NCBI GenBank assembly: GCA_903934875.1
Contig: CAIZPP010000151.1
Coordinates: 1 to 51,728, forward strand
Source of the DNA: an uncultured Methylococcaceae bacterium
Lineage (GTDB): Bacteria > Pseudomonadota > Gammaproteobacteria > Methylococcales > Methylococcaceae
Length of the DNA: 51,728 nucleotides
Direction: 5' to 3'
Position 1 is the first letter of the stretch. Each line of letters begins with the position of its first letter. Positions 32,060-40,002 of this stretch are shown piece after piece. The position numbers were made by a program, and so were the translations under genes. Under the pieces are notes generated by a model. That model made no database searches, was not told the DNA's origin, and saw only the letters and a program-made list of their open reading frames with translations.

Positions 32060-33157
32060 TTAAGCCGCTTTGAGGTAGCCTTCCAAACGCCTGCGGGCTT
32101 CCTCCAACGGACGGTGGTCAATCCAAGCATCGAAATCGAAATCTCGGTCAAGGATGCCGTAGGTCAGTTGGAAGTTCTTCTGCTGGCGGAAAAGCTCCAC
32201 GCGTTCGCTGGACAAATCCGGTGCCAGAGTCAGGTGGAAGCCGTCGCGGTAGGCCGCCTGCAAACCTTCGCGGCTGGCACCGATTTCCTTGTGCAACAGG
32301 TCATACACGCTGTTCAAATTGGTCTTGGCCCACTCGGCGGCATGTAACGTCTGGTACAGGAAGCGCACCAGCAGGTCGAAGTGGTTTTCAAGGAAATCTT
32401 CATGCACGGTGATCGGGCGGGGTGTGCCGTTGTTGACGCGGAAGCGGCGCTCGGGCAGCTTGTCCAAGTCGATGCCGACCACCAAACCGCGCTGACGCGC
32501 CCCGTCGGCGGCGGAAGCGCCTTTCACATAAAGGCCATCCACCTCGCCCTTCAGCAAAGGCTCCAGCCCTTCCCAGAATCCACCCAGATTTGCGCCATTG
32601 CCGTCGCGGTCGGCTTGGGCGTGGCCGTCGCCGACTTCCACCAAATGCACATCGTCCAAGGTCAGCCCGACCGAGTTCAACGCGCCTTTGTAGCCATGCA
32701 AGCTGCCATAACGTGCAATGCTGCGGCCACGGCGGTTCTCGGCTATATCAATGGCTTTGATGGACGGCAAGGCCAAGCGCTTGCCCTTCAAATCCTTAGG
32801 GGAGCGGATATCGGAATCCGGGCGCACGATGATGGACTGGCCCTCGTCGATCCAGGTTAGGCCGATCAACCGGGTCTTCGCGCCTTGCGCCTTGGCCGGA
32901 ATCGCAAACAGGTTGCCGCCTTCGCGGATCAGGTTGGTCAGTTGGTGGTCGTAGTGGTTGTGGCGCTGGTCTTCGTTGCCGGTTTCTTGCAGGGTGCGCA
33001 GGGTGATGCCGTCTGGCTTGAACTCATTGTCCAGCCAGCCGAGTTGATAGGCCAAGCCTGTGGCCGTGGGCACGCCGCCCCTGCCATTGCCTGCGCAACG
33101 GGTAAACCAAATGGTGTCGATGTCGGTGGTGCTTGCATTGTCAGTTTGAACGGTCAT
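32060..33157 (-). CDS. DszB-like sulfinate desulfinase with insertion at the catalytic Cys loop
   Basis: The 365-aa protein is a close tandem paralogue of the next gene upstream (33286); both end DFDFDAWIDHRPLEEARRRL. It has no signal peptide. The active-site pattern of DszB is kept: Cys21, His68 in HYDH, Arg78 and Gly81 in REGGN. However, the usual CPVP loop reads CAGNGRGGVP, a net six-residue Gly-rich insertion immediately after the Cys. This may change access to the nucleophile or inactivate it. AAGGAAACATC precedes the ATG. It is the third desulfinase-like gene of the cluster, followed by monooxygenase copy 2. It would typically be misannotated as an ABC substrate-binding protein. Confidence 0.75.
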   Translation of the reverse strand: MTVQTDNASTTDIDTIWFTRCAGNGRGGVPTATGLAYQLGWLDNEFKPDGITLRTLQETGNEDQRHNHYDHQLTNLIREGGNLFAIPAKAQGAKTRLIGLTWIDEGQSIIVRPDSDIRSPKDLKGKRLALPSIKAIDIAENRRGRSIARYGSLHGYKGALNSVGLTLDDVHLVEVGDGHAQADRDGNGANLGGFWEGLEPLLKGEVDGLYVKGASAADGARQRGLVVGIDLDKLPERRFRVNNGTPRPITVHEDFLENHFDLLVRFLYQTLHAAEWAKTNLNSVYDLLHKEIGASREGLQAAYRDGFHLTLAPDLSSERVELFRQQKNFQLTYGILDRDFDFDAWIDHRPLEEARRRLEGYLKAA

Positions 33158-33186
33158 GATGTTTCCTTGATGGTTGATAATTCGTT

Positions 33187-33270
33187 TGCTCGTTCCCAGC
33201 TTTTGCTTGGGAATGGGGGTTTGAAGCTCCAGCTTCCCGAAAAACGGCCAAGTAGGAGCTTGGGAACCAG
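33187..33270. repeat. CTCGTTCCCAAGCT-type extragenic repeat
   Basis: Repeated inverted units of GTTCCCAGCTTTTGCTTGGG and GGAGCTTGGGAACC are packed in 84 bp between two desulfinase-like genes. Related GAGCTTGGGAAC and GTTCCCAAGCTGG words occur near 16395 and 30105. Confidence 0.5.
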
Positions 33271-33285
33271 CCAGACTTCTTTATC

Positions 33286-34341
33286 CTAAGCTGCCTTTGA
33301 GTAGCCTTCCAATCGCCTGCGGGCTTCCTCCAATGGACGATGGTCAATCCAAGCATCGAAATCGAAATCCCGGTCGAGGATGCCGTAGATCAATTGGAAG
33401 TTCTTCTGCTGGCGGAAAAGCTCCACGCGCTCACTAGTCAAATCCGGTGCCAGCGTCAGGTGGAAGCCGTCGCGGTAGGCCGCTGCCACGCCTGCACTGC
33501 TGGCGCGGGCTTCGCCCTGCAAAATTTCCTGCACACCGGCTAGGTTGGTCTTGGCCCATTCGGCGGCGCGCAGGGTTTGATAGAGAAAACGCACCAGTAA
33601 GTCGAAGTGATTTTCGATCAAGTCCTCATGGACGGTAATGGGCCTAGGCGTACCGTTGTTGACGCGGAAGCGGCGCTCGGGCAGTTTGTCGATGTCGATG
33701 CCGACCACCGCCCCATGCTGGCGGGCCGCATCCACCGAAGACGCGCCTTTGACATAGATGGCATCCACTTCGCCGTTGATTAAAGGTTCCAAGCCACCCC
33801 ACAAGCTGCCAAGGTTTTCCCGTGAATTGCCCGCAGTTGGCCGCTCATTGCTGACCTCAATCAGATGCACATCGTCCAAAGTCAAACCGGCCGAGGCCAG
33901 CACGCCTTTGTAGCCGGCCAAACTCATGCCCCTGGCAATGCTGCGCCCGCGCCGGTTCTCCGCCAGATCGGCAGCGCGGTAGGCCGGCAGTGCCAAGCGC
34001 TTACCCTTTAGCTGCGCTGGGGAACGGATGGTCGAATCCGGGCGCACAAGAATAGCCTGCGCCTCGTCTATCCACGTCAAGCCCACCAGACGGGTCGGAG
34101 CACCTTGGGCCTTGGCCGGAATCGCCAACAGGTTGCCGCCCTCGCGGACTAGGGTGGCCAATTGGTGGTCGTAGTGATGGCGGGCCAGATCGCCACCCAC
34201 TTCTTGCAGTGTCTTGATGTGGATGCCATCAGGCTTGAACTCGGAGTCCAGCCAGCCCAGCTTGTAGGCCAAGCCAGTGGCAGTGGGAACCGGGCAGCGA
34301 GTGAACCAAATAGTGTCCACATTTTTAGCGGATGTGCTCAT
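33286..34341 (-). CDS. DszB-like sulfinate desulfinase
   Basis: The 351-aa protein keeps the full DszB-type site: Cys16 in WFTRCPVPTATG, His56 in HYDH, Arg66 and Gly69 in REGGN, then the SBP-fold hallmarks VGLTWIDEAQAILVRPDS, LKGKRLALP and GEVDAIYVKGAS. It lacks a signal peptide. It is close to 32060 over its whole length (shared GTPRPITVHED, DGFHLTLAPDL), showing a tandem duplication. Its stop lies 128 bp before that gene. It starts 18 bp after the stop of 34360-35439, so both are surely co-transcribed. Expected reaction: sulfinate to hydrocarbon or alcohol plus sulfite. Confidence 0.8.
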   Translation of the reverse strand: MSTSAKNVDTIWFTRCPVPTATGLAYKLGWLDSEFKPDGIHIKTLQEVGGDLARHHYDHQLATLVREGGNLLAIPAKAQGAPTRLVGLTWIDEAQAILVRPDSTIRSPAQLKGKRLALPAYRAADLAENRRGRSIARGMSLAGYKGVLASAGLTLDDVHLIEVSNERPTAGNSRENLGSLWGGLEPLINGEVDAIYVKGASSVDAARQHGAVVGIDIDKLPERRFRVNNGTPRPITVHEDLIENHFDLLVRFLYQTLRAAEWAKTNLAGVQEILQGEARASSAGVAAAYRDGFHLTLAPDLTSERVELFRQQKNFQLIYGILDRDFDFDAWIDHRPLEEARRRLEGYSKAA

Positions 34342-34359
34342 TGTGATGCCTTATGATTG

Positions 34360-35439
34360 TCAGGCTGCCAAGGCAGCGGGAAATTCGACCAAAGCCGGTT
34401 CGCGTGCAACGAGCTTGATTGCCTCGGCCAAAGGCTCGGTGACAATCCAGTCGGAAAATTCGAAATCGGCATGCAAATAGCCCCAGTCGCGCAGGAAGTT
34501 TTTCTGCGCTTCCAGTCCTTTGATGTATTCCGGGCTGAGCTTGGGCAAAAAGGAGCGATGCACATCGCGACCATGCGATGCCCACACGTCTTCAAGGCTG
34601 AAGCCGCCGTTTTCAGGAACAAGCAACTCGGCGCTTTCTTTAGGATGCTGTTCGGCCCATGCGGCGGTGCGCAACAAAACGGCCAGGTAGCGCACAACCA
34701 AATCTGGATGTTTTTCCAAAAATGGTCGATCCACGGTGACGGGGCGGGGTGTGCCGTTGCCAACGCGGAGCAAGGGGTCGGGCAAGGTATTGATATTGAT
34801 GACTTCGTGGAAACGCGGGTCTTGCGACGTGCGGTAGCCTCGTGCGAAGCGCAGGAAAATCGCATCCACCTTGCCCTCCAGCAACGCATCGACTTCAAAG
34901 CTGCGCGTCCAGTCGGCCTGCCCCCGTCTTTCGCCTGGAGGGATTTCCACATCCACGAAAATAGCCTCTTTGGGATCAAACCCGGCCAACCCAAAGGCCG
35001 TCACAAAGCCGTGCTGTGCGGCACCGCGCTGGAAGTCAATCAGGTTCTTGTGCAGCGGTAGCCCCAGGCGCTTGCCTTCTAAGTCTTTAACTTGGCGTAT
35101 GCCGCTGTCGGCCAGGGTCAAAATGCCTTGATACTCGTCCAGCCAGGTTATGCCGATGACAGCAGTGTCTTGGCCTTGTGCTTTGGCCCATATCGGCGGG
35201 ATATTTCCACCCTCGCGAAATAGACCTGTGAGTTTGTGGTGGTAATGCGAATTGAGAATGTCCTGGTCATTGGATTCCCGCAACGAATGGAGAACCGTTC
35301 CACCTTGCGAAAACTCCGCTTGCAACCAGTTTTTCTGGATGGCAAGCGCCGATGCCGTGGCCGCGCCACAGCGGGTATACCAAAGATCAATAAGCTCGTT
35401 TTGCGCCGGGCCGATTTTGCTGCTGTGTTGATGTGTCAT
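34360..35439 (-). CDS. DszB-like sulfinate desulfinase, first gene of the cluster
   Basis: The 359-aa protein carries Cys24 (LWYTRCGAATASALA), His65 (SHYHHKL), Arg75 and Gly78 (REGGNIPPIWAK), matching the DszB site, though the CPVP loop is CGAA here. It is nearer to the solitary copy at 240 (shared SLRESND and GGNIP followed by IWA) than to its neighbours. No signal peptide is present. It heads a minus-strand cluster of three desulfinase-like genes and one DszA-type monooxygenase. A sigma54-type promoter lies about 45 bp upstream of its ATG. A ribosome site GGAAACCC precedes the ATG. Confidence 0.78.
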   Translation of the reverse strand: MTHQHSSKIGPAQNELIDLWYTRCGAATASALAIQKNWLQAEFSQGGTVLHSLRESNDQDILNSHYHHKLTGLFREGGNIPPIWAKAQGQDTAVIGITWLDEYQGILTLADSGIRQVKDLEGKRLGLPLHKNLIDFQRGAAQHGFVTAFGLAGFDPKEAIFVDVEIPPGERRGQADWTRSFEVDALLEGKVDAIFLRFARGYRTSQDPRFHEVININTLPDPLLRVGNGTPRPVTVDRPFLEKHPDLVVRYLAVLLRTAAWAEQHPKESAELLVPENGGFSLEDVWASHGRDVHRSFLPKLSPEYIKGLEAQKNFLRDWGYLHADFEFSDWIVTEPLAEAIKLVAREPALVEFPAALAA

Positions 35440-35484
35440 TAAGGGTTTCCAAATAAGGGTTTATTACTAGTTCTTACATAAGGG

Positions 35485-35500
35485 AGCATTGTCTGTGCCA
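35485..35500 (-). promoter_or_regulatory. Candidate sigma54 (-24/-12) promoter of the desulfinase cluster
   Basis: On the minus strand TGGCACAGACAATGCT matches the sigma54 consensus TGGCACG-N4-TTGCA/T at all positions except two, with the invariant GG and GC correctly spaced. Transcription would start near 35473, about 35 nt ahead of the ATG at 35439. Confidence 0.6.
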
Positions 35501-35767
35501 TGTGCTCCTGTAGTTAAAAATCCTTATGATCCGGCTGTTTTGCTAAGGTATTAGGCTTTGCAAAACTAGCTTTGCCTCATCATCAACAGGTATTCAGCAT
35601 ATTGCGCCTTGGGCAACAACGCGGGCTGTTGAATCTCAAACAGCGAATCAGCAGTCTTGTTGGCGGACACGCATACGAACTCCCGCCCGGCAGAATTGCG
35701 GCCAAGATGACCGCGCTCCCAGGAAAAGGCAGAGGAGTGTGAACGCTTACGCAAGGCAGGCATTGCA
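35501..35767 (-). other. Region with an unrecognised short reading frame
   Basis: A minus-strand frame at 35566-35763 ends in protein-like sequence (NKTADSLFEIQQPALLPKAQ, then YAEYLLMM), but its 5' part runs into repeat DNA and no family is recognised. It may be the 3' remnant of a gene cut by the adjacent MITE. Nothing else is seen between the sigma54 promoter and the MITE. Confidence 0.25.
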
Positions 35768-35916
35768 CTCCCGGCAGGGTAAGATTAAAAGTGATGCTGG
35801 AGTGCAAGGCCTGCCTTGCGAGGACATCTAAAGGCAAGGCAGGCCTTGCACTCCAGGTGTAAATTTAGCGACCTCCCGATTATTCTGCATCACTTTTAAT
35901 CACACCCCTCCCGGCA
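35768..35916. mobile_element. 131-bp MITE with GATTAAAAGTGATGC ends and 9-bp target duplication (copy 3)
   Basis: The element 35777-35907 has ends GGGTAAGATTAAAAGTGATG and GCATCACTTTTAATCACACC, flanked on both sides by CTCCCGGCA (35768-35776 and 35908-35916). The core repeats the GTGCAAGGCCTGCCTTGC palindrome of the copies at 18628 and 23381. The clean 9-bp duplication shows genuine transposition. Confidence 0.75.
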
Positions 35917-36029
35917 TCAATTTTTATCATACCCGTTTTTAAACCCGCGTCGGTCTAGCCGTATCCGTTGGCTTGGTATGTGCTTTGTATTCACTTATGA
36001 ATTGACTTGCCACTAAAAGCCACCGATGA

Positions 36030-36155
36030 ATGCAATTTCAACCCAAAAAACTTCCCATCCCAGCCGACCTCATCGATGCCGACTCTGCGGCAGAACCCAA
36101 GAGGGCCAAAGCCTTGGGCATTGCTGTCAGTCCTAGGCTGAGACACCCCATATGA
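36030..36155 (+). CDS. Candidate 41-aa leader ORF overlapping the ABC exporter start
   Basis: An ATG at 36030 opens a frame MQFQPKKLPIPADLIDADSA, then KRAKALGIAVSPRLRHPI, ending in TGA at 36153-36155. The TGA overlaps the exporter's ATG (ATGA), the same coupling seen in other operons here. No family is recognised. It could be a translational coupling leader or a small co-expressed peptide; it could also be chance. Confidence 0.3.
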   Translation: MQFQPKKLPIPADLIDADSAAEPKRAKALGIAVSPRLRHPI

Positions 36156-37933
36156 ACAATACCCATCCTTTACTGCGTTGCCTGGCCATCTACCGGGAAA
36201 TGCCGAAACGCTTTTTCTTGACCGTGTTCCTTTTTACCCTGGTCAATCTGAGCCTGTCCGGCCAGCAATGGCTGATAGGCCGCGCTGTGCATGATGTGGA
36301 GCGCGGCGTGGCGGTGGTGAAGCTGGCGGATGGAAGCCTTGATATGACAGTCGCCTGGCATTGGCTGGCAATCCTAGCAGGCGTGGCATTGGCCCGTGGC
36401 GTGGTGCAATACGCCGCCGGTCTATTGGCATTGATTATCGGGCAGGAACTGCTCTCCATCCTGCGCGAGCGCATCCTCGCGCAAGTGCAACGCCTGGACC
36501 TTGGCTTCCATTGGCAGCATGGGGTGGGCGAGATGGTGACCCGAACGACTAGGGATGCCGACAAAGTCCGCGACGCATTGGTTAGCTTCTGGCGGCAGGT
36601 GTTTGACACCGGTTTGGTGATTGTCGCCTCCATCGGTTTGCTGTGCTGGTATAACCTACAACTGGGCCTAGTGCCGCTGGCCTTGATGCTGCTGGGCATT
36701 TACATTTTTGTGGCGCAAACGGAACGGCTGGTGACATTGGACCGATCGGTGGGCGCCGCTTACGACAGGGTCAACCAAGACTTGTCTGAAGGCATCAACG
36801 GGGTGCGCGTCATCAAGGCTTTTGCCATCGAGCCGGCGCGCATCGACCGGTTCAGCGAACAGGTGGATATTTTTGCCGAACAGGCCCGCTTGGCCTTGGC
36901 TTATTCCGCTTCCCGCATTCCTTTTCCCCAACTGGTCGTCTCCCTAGGGCATGTCTGGGTTTTAGTCTATGGGGCGGAATTGGTCGCCGAGGGCAAGATC
37001 AACTTGGGCGAATTGGTGGCATCATTATTAGTGGCGACGACTTTGGTTTTCCGCGTCGAGGGCATAGGCCGGGTGATGCAGACTTTCGCCGATGCCCGTT
37101 CTTCGGCGGGGCGGATATGGGAGTTGCTTGATGCGCAGCCGGCTTTCGTCACTGGGCAACGGCCCTTGCCCAAGGAACCTTTGGGCTTGAAGCTCACCGA
37201 TGTCAGCGTGGCGACCCCCGGCGGCGGTAGCCACATCCTGCAGGGCTGCTCTTTAACCATCCAGCCGGGCGAAGTGGTGGCCCTAGTGGGTGTCACGGGT
37301 TCAGGTAAAAGCACTCTTGCCAGCCTGTTCGCCCGCTTGCTGGATGTGGATGAAGGGATGCTGGCGATAGGCTCGGACAAGACCGGCTGGCGCGACGTGC
37401 GTAGGGTCAACTTAAGCGAATTGCGCAAACGCGTCCATGTCGCCCCGCAGGAGAGCTTTTTGTTCTCGGACAGCTTGGCGGCCAATTTGCGGCTGGCAAA
37501 GCCCGATGCCAGCGACGGGGAGCTTCGCGAAGCCTTGCGTCTTGCCGCTGCGGAGGAAGTCTTGGAAGGCTTGCCGCACGGGCTGGACACCCGCTTCGGA
37601 GACCGTGGCGTCACCTTGTCTGGTGGCCAGCGGCAACGGGTCAGCCTGGCTCGCGCCTTATTGGGCAAGCCCGACATCCTCATCTTGGACGATGCCACCA
37701 GCGCCCTTGATGCGGTGACCGAGCGGAGCATCTTAAACAACATCCGCAGCTTGAAGCGGGCCGACGGGCACGGCACAACGCTCATCATCATCGCCAGTAA
37801 ACTCTCCACCATTTTACTGGCCGACCATGTGTTGATGCTGGCCAATGGCCGCATCGCCGCCGCAGGCACCCATGAAGCCTTGGCGGCCAAAAACGCAGAA
37901 TACCGCGATTTATTAGGTTTGGATAATGTTTAA
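36152..37933 (+). CDS. Heterodimeric ABC exporter, subunit with degenerate ATPase site
   Basis: The 593-aa protein fuses a six-helix exporter domain (about 20-310; FLTVFLFTLVNLSLSGQQW) to a nucleotide-binding domain: Walker A VGVTGSGKST, signature LSGGQRQRVSLARALL and Walker B ILILDDATSALD. The catalytic Glu after Walker B is Asp, and the switch His is replaced by Ser (IIASKLSTI instead of IIAHRLSTI), so its own hydrolysis site is degenerate. The next gene starts 2 bp downstream and supplies a complete Walker B. The pair forms a heterodimer of the BmrCD/TM287-288 type, likely exporting drugs or lipids. It may be translationally coupled to a 41-codon ORF upstream. Confidence 0.85.
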   Translation: MNNTHPLLRCLAIYREMPKRFFLTVFLFTLVNLSLSGQQWLIGRAVHDVERGVAVVKLADGSLDMTVAWHWLAILAGVALARGVVQYAAGLLALIIGQELLSILRERILAQVQRLDLGFHWQHGVGEMVTRTTRDADKVRDALVSFWRQVFDTGLVIVASIGLLCWYNLQLGLVPLALMLLGIYIFVAQTERLVTLDRSVGAAYDRVNQDLSEGINGVRVIKAFAIEPARIDRFSEQVDIFAEQARLALAYSASRIPFPQLVVSLGHVWVLVYGAELVAEGKINLGELVASLLVATTLVFRVEGIGRVMQTFADARSSAGRIWELLDAQPAFVTGQRPLPKEPLGLKLTDVSVATPGGGSHILQGCSLTIQPGEVVALVGVTGSGKSTLASLFARLLDVDEGMLAIGSDKTGWRDVRRVNLSELRKRVHVAPQESFLFSDSLAANLRLAKPDASDGELREALRLAAAEEVLEGLPHGLDTRFGDRGVTLSGGQRQRVSLARALLGKPDILILDDATSALDAVTERSILNNIRSLKRADGHGTTLIIIASKLSTILLADHVLMLANGRIAAAGTHEALAAKNAEYRDLLGLDNV

Positions 37934-37935
37934 AA

Positions 37936-39789
37936 ATGGCTGAAAATCTACGCACTAAAGTCCTCAGTGACATTGAGATGGAGGAGGTCTTCGCCAAGAA
38001 GTCCCTCAACCGCAGCATGTTCTCGCGCCTAGTCCCGCTGCTTAAGCCAGTGCGCCGGCGGGTGGTCGCGGTGATCGGCATTGAACTCTTGCTAGTGGCA
38101 GCGATTTTTTTGCGCCCCTTGCTGATCCGCCAATTGATCGACCGTGGCTTGGTTCGCGAGGGGGTTGGCTGGAGCGTGGACTACGGCTATGTGCAGTGGC
38201 TGGCGCTGGCGATGGCCTTGACTTGGGCGGTGCGGTTCCTGTTGGCGGGGCTGTCGCAATATTTGGCTGGGTCCGCAGCCATCCGCATCCTCAACGCCTT
38301 GCGTGTGCGCGTGTTTACCCATGTGCAAAGCTTAAGCGTGCGTTATTTTGACCGCACCAAGGCGGGCCGCATCATCTCCCGCGCCGACCGCGACGTGGAC
38401 AGTTTGGAGGCCCTGCTCATTCAAGGCCCGCCGGAATTGTTGTCGGCCCTGTTGCGCAGCGTGGTGTCCGGCATCCTGATGTGGCGGATTTCCCCCCTGC
38501 TATTCTTGAGCCTGGCCAGCGTCGTGCCCTTTTTGTTGGCAGGCACCTGGGCTTTTAAACGCATCTCCCAGCGCAATTGGGCCATCGTAGCCGAGAACCG
38601 CAGCCGTTTCACTGCGCATCTGGTCGAAACCGTGTCCGGTGTGCGTCTGCTGCAACAAACCGTGCAGGAGGAACCTAACCGGATTCGCTACCGGGGACTG
38701 GTAAACGAGTTCAACTGGTCTTTAGTGCGGGGTAATGCACGTTCGGGCTGGTTCACCCCGTTCACCGGCCTGCTCACCACGCTAGGCATGGCCTTGCTGC
38801 TGCTGGTTGGCGCCCGCGGCATCGCACTGGGTGAGATTAGCTTCGGCCAGATGACTGAGAGCCTGTTCTACGTATTTTTGTTTTTGGGTCCGTTGCAGGA
38901 ATTAAACGACTTGTTCGAACGCTACGCCACCGGGGCCGCTTCGGCACAGCGCATTTTCCTGCTGCTCGACACCGAGGCGGAAATTGTCGACAGGGACGAT
39001 GCCATCCACCTGCCTTCCGTGCGCGGCGAGGTTTCTTTCCAAAAGGTCCGCTTCGCTTACGACCCCAATGCGGCCAAGCCGGTTATCCGCGATTTGGATT
39101 TGCATGTGCCTGCCGGCCAAGTGCTGGCCATTGTCGGACCCACCGGCCACGGCAAGAGCACGCTGGTGCAATTGTTGACACGGTTCTATGAGACCCATCA
39201 TGGCTCGGTCAGCATCGACGGTTTGGATGTGCGCAAGTTTGCCCAGCGCAATCTGCGCCGCCATGTCGGCGTGGTATTGCAGGACAATGTCTTGTTTAGC
39301 GGCAGCATCTTGGATAATTTACGCTTGGCCGCAGCGGGGTCCAGTGATGAAGAACTGATAGCCGCAGCGCGTGAATTGGGCGCGGATGAGGTTCTCGAGC
39401 GCCTGCCCCACAACTACAAAACGGAAGTCGGCCCGCTAGGTGCGCACCTGAGCCACGGGCAAAGGCAGTTGGTGTGCCTGGTCCGGGCCTATCTCGCCGA
39501 CCCAGGCATCTTGGTGTTGGACGAGGCCACCTCGGCAGTCGATATCCATACCGAACGCCGCATCCAAAAAGCCTTGCGCCGGCTCTGCCAAGGCCGCACG
39601 GCCATCATCATTGCCCACCGCCTAGCCACCATCCGTGACGCAGATCGGATCGCCGTGATTAAGCACGGTGCCTTGGTGGAAATCGGCCACCACCGGACGC
39701 TCATCAACGCGGGCGGAGATTATGCCAAACTCTACCGCGCCTATGAAGAAAGCCTGTTCGGCGATTATGCCTTGGCGAAGGCAAGCTAA
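37936..39789 (+). CDS. Heterodimeric ABC exporter, subunit with canonical ATPase site
   Basis: The 617-aa protein has the same exporter fold: membrane domain about residues 45-340, nucleotide-binding domain with Walker A VGPTGHGKST, Walker B ILVLDEATSAVD (catalytic Glu present) and switch His in IIIAHRLATI. Its signature is LSHGQRQLVCLVRAYL, deviating from LSGGQ. In a heterodimer this motif completes the degenerate site of the partner, so the asymmetry fits both subunits. It starts 2 bp after the partner's stop and is clearly in the same operon. A MITE follows directly downstream. Confidence 0.85.
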   Translation: MAENLRTKVLSDIEMEEVFAKKSLNRSMFSRLVPLLKPVRRRVVAVIGIELLLVAAIFLRPLLIRQLIDRGLVREGVGWSVDYGYVQWLALAMALTWAVRFLLAGLSQYLAGSAAIRILNALRVRVFTHVQSLSVRYFDRTKAGRIISRADRDVDSLEALLIQGPPELLSALLRSVVSGILMWRISPLLFLSLASVVPFLLAGTWAFKRISQRNWAIVAENRSRFTAHLVETVSGVRLLQQTVQEEPNRIRYRGLVNEFNWSLVRGNARSGWFTPFTGLLTTLGMALLLLVGARGIALGEISFGQMTESLFYVFLFLGPLQELNDLFERYATGAASAQRIFLLLDTEAEIVDRDDAIHLPSVRGEVSFQKVRFAYDPNAAKPVIRDLDLHVPAGQVLAIVGPTGHGKSTLVQLLTRFYETHHGSVSIDGLDVRKFAQRNLRRHVGVVLQDNVLFSGSILDNLRLAAAGSSDEELIAAARELGADEVLERLPHNYKTEVGPLGAHLSHGQRQLVCLVRAYLADPGILVLDEATSAVDIHTERRIQKALRRLCQGRTAIIIAHRLATIRDADRIAVIKHGALVEIGHHRTLINAGGDYAKLYRAYEESLFGDYALAKAS

Positions 39790-39796
39790 ATTCATT

Positions 39797-39938
39797 TTCC
39801 AAGCTGATGTTACGCAGAGGCCCCGGTGCTGCCATCGGCAAAGGATTGCCGACCTACGGTGATTAGTTTTGGAGTGCCAAGGCTTGCCTTGGCAGGCAAA
39901 GCGAGCTTTGCCACTCCATGCGTAACATCAGTTCCAAG
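39797..39938. mobile_element. 128-bp MITE with 7-bp target duplication (copy 2)
   Basis: The element 39804-39931 has ends CTGATGTTACGCA and TGCGTAACATCAG and is flanked by TTCCAAG on both sides (39797-39803, 39932-39938). It matches the 8311-8438 element closely and has the same length. It lies between the ABC exporter and the convergent glucan synthase. Confidence 0.8.
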
Positions 39939-40002
39939 GTATGGTCTAGAGTTAGGCGTTTGGGCAGGGAGCATATCTATAGGCTCTTTCTCAGAAATCG
40001 CC

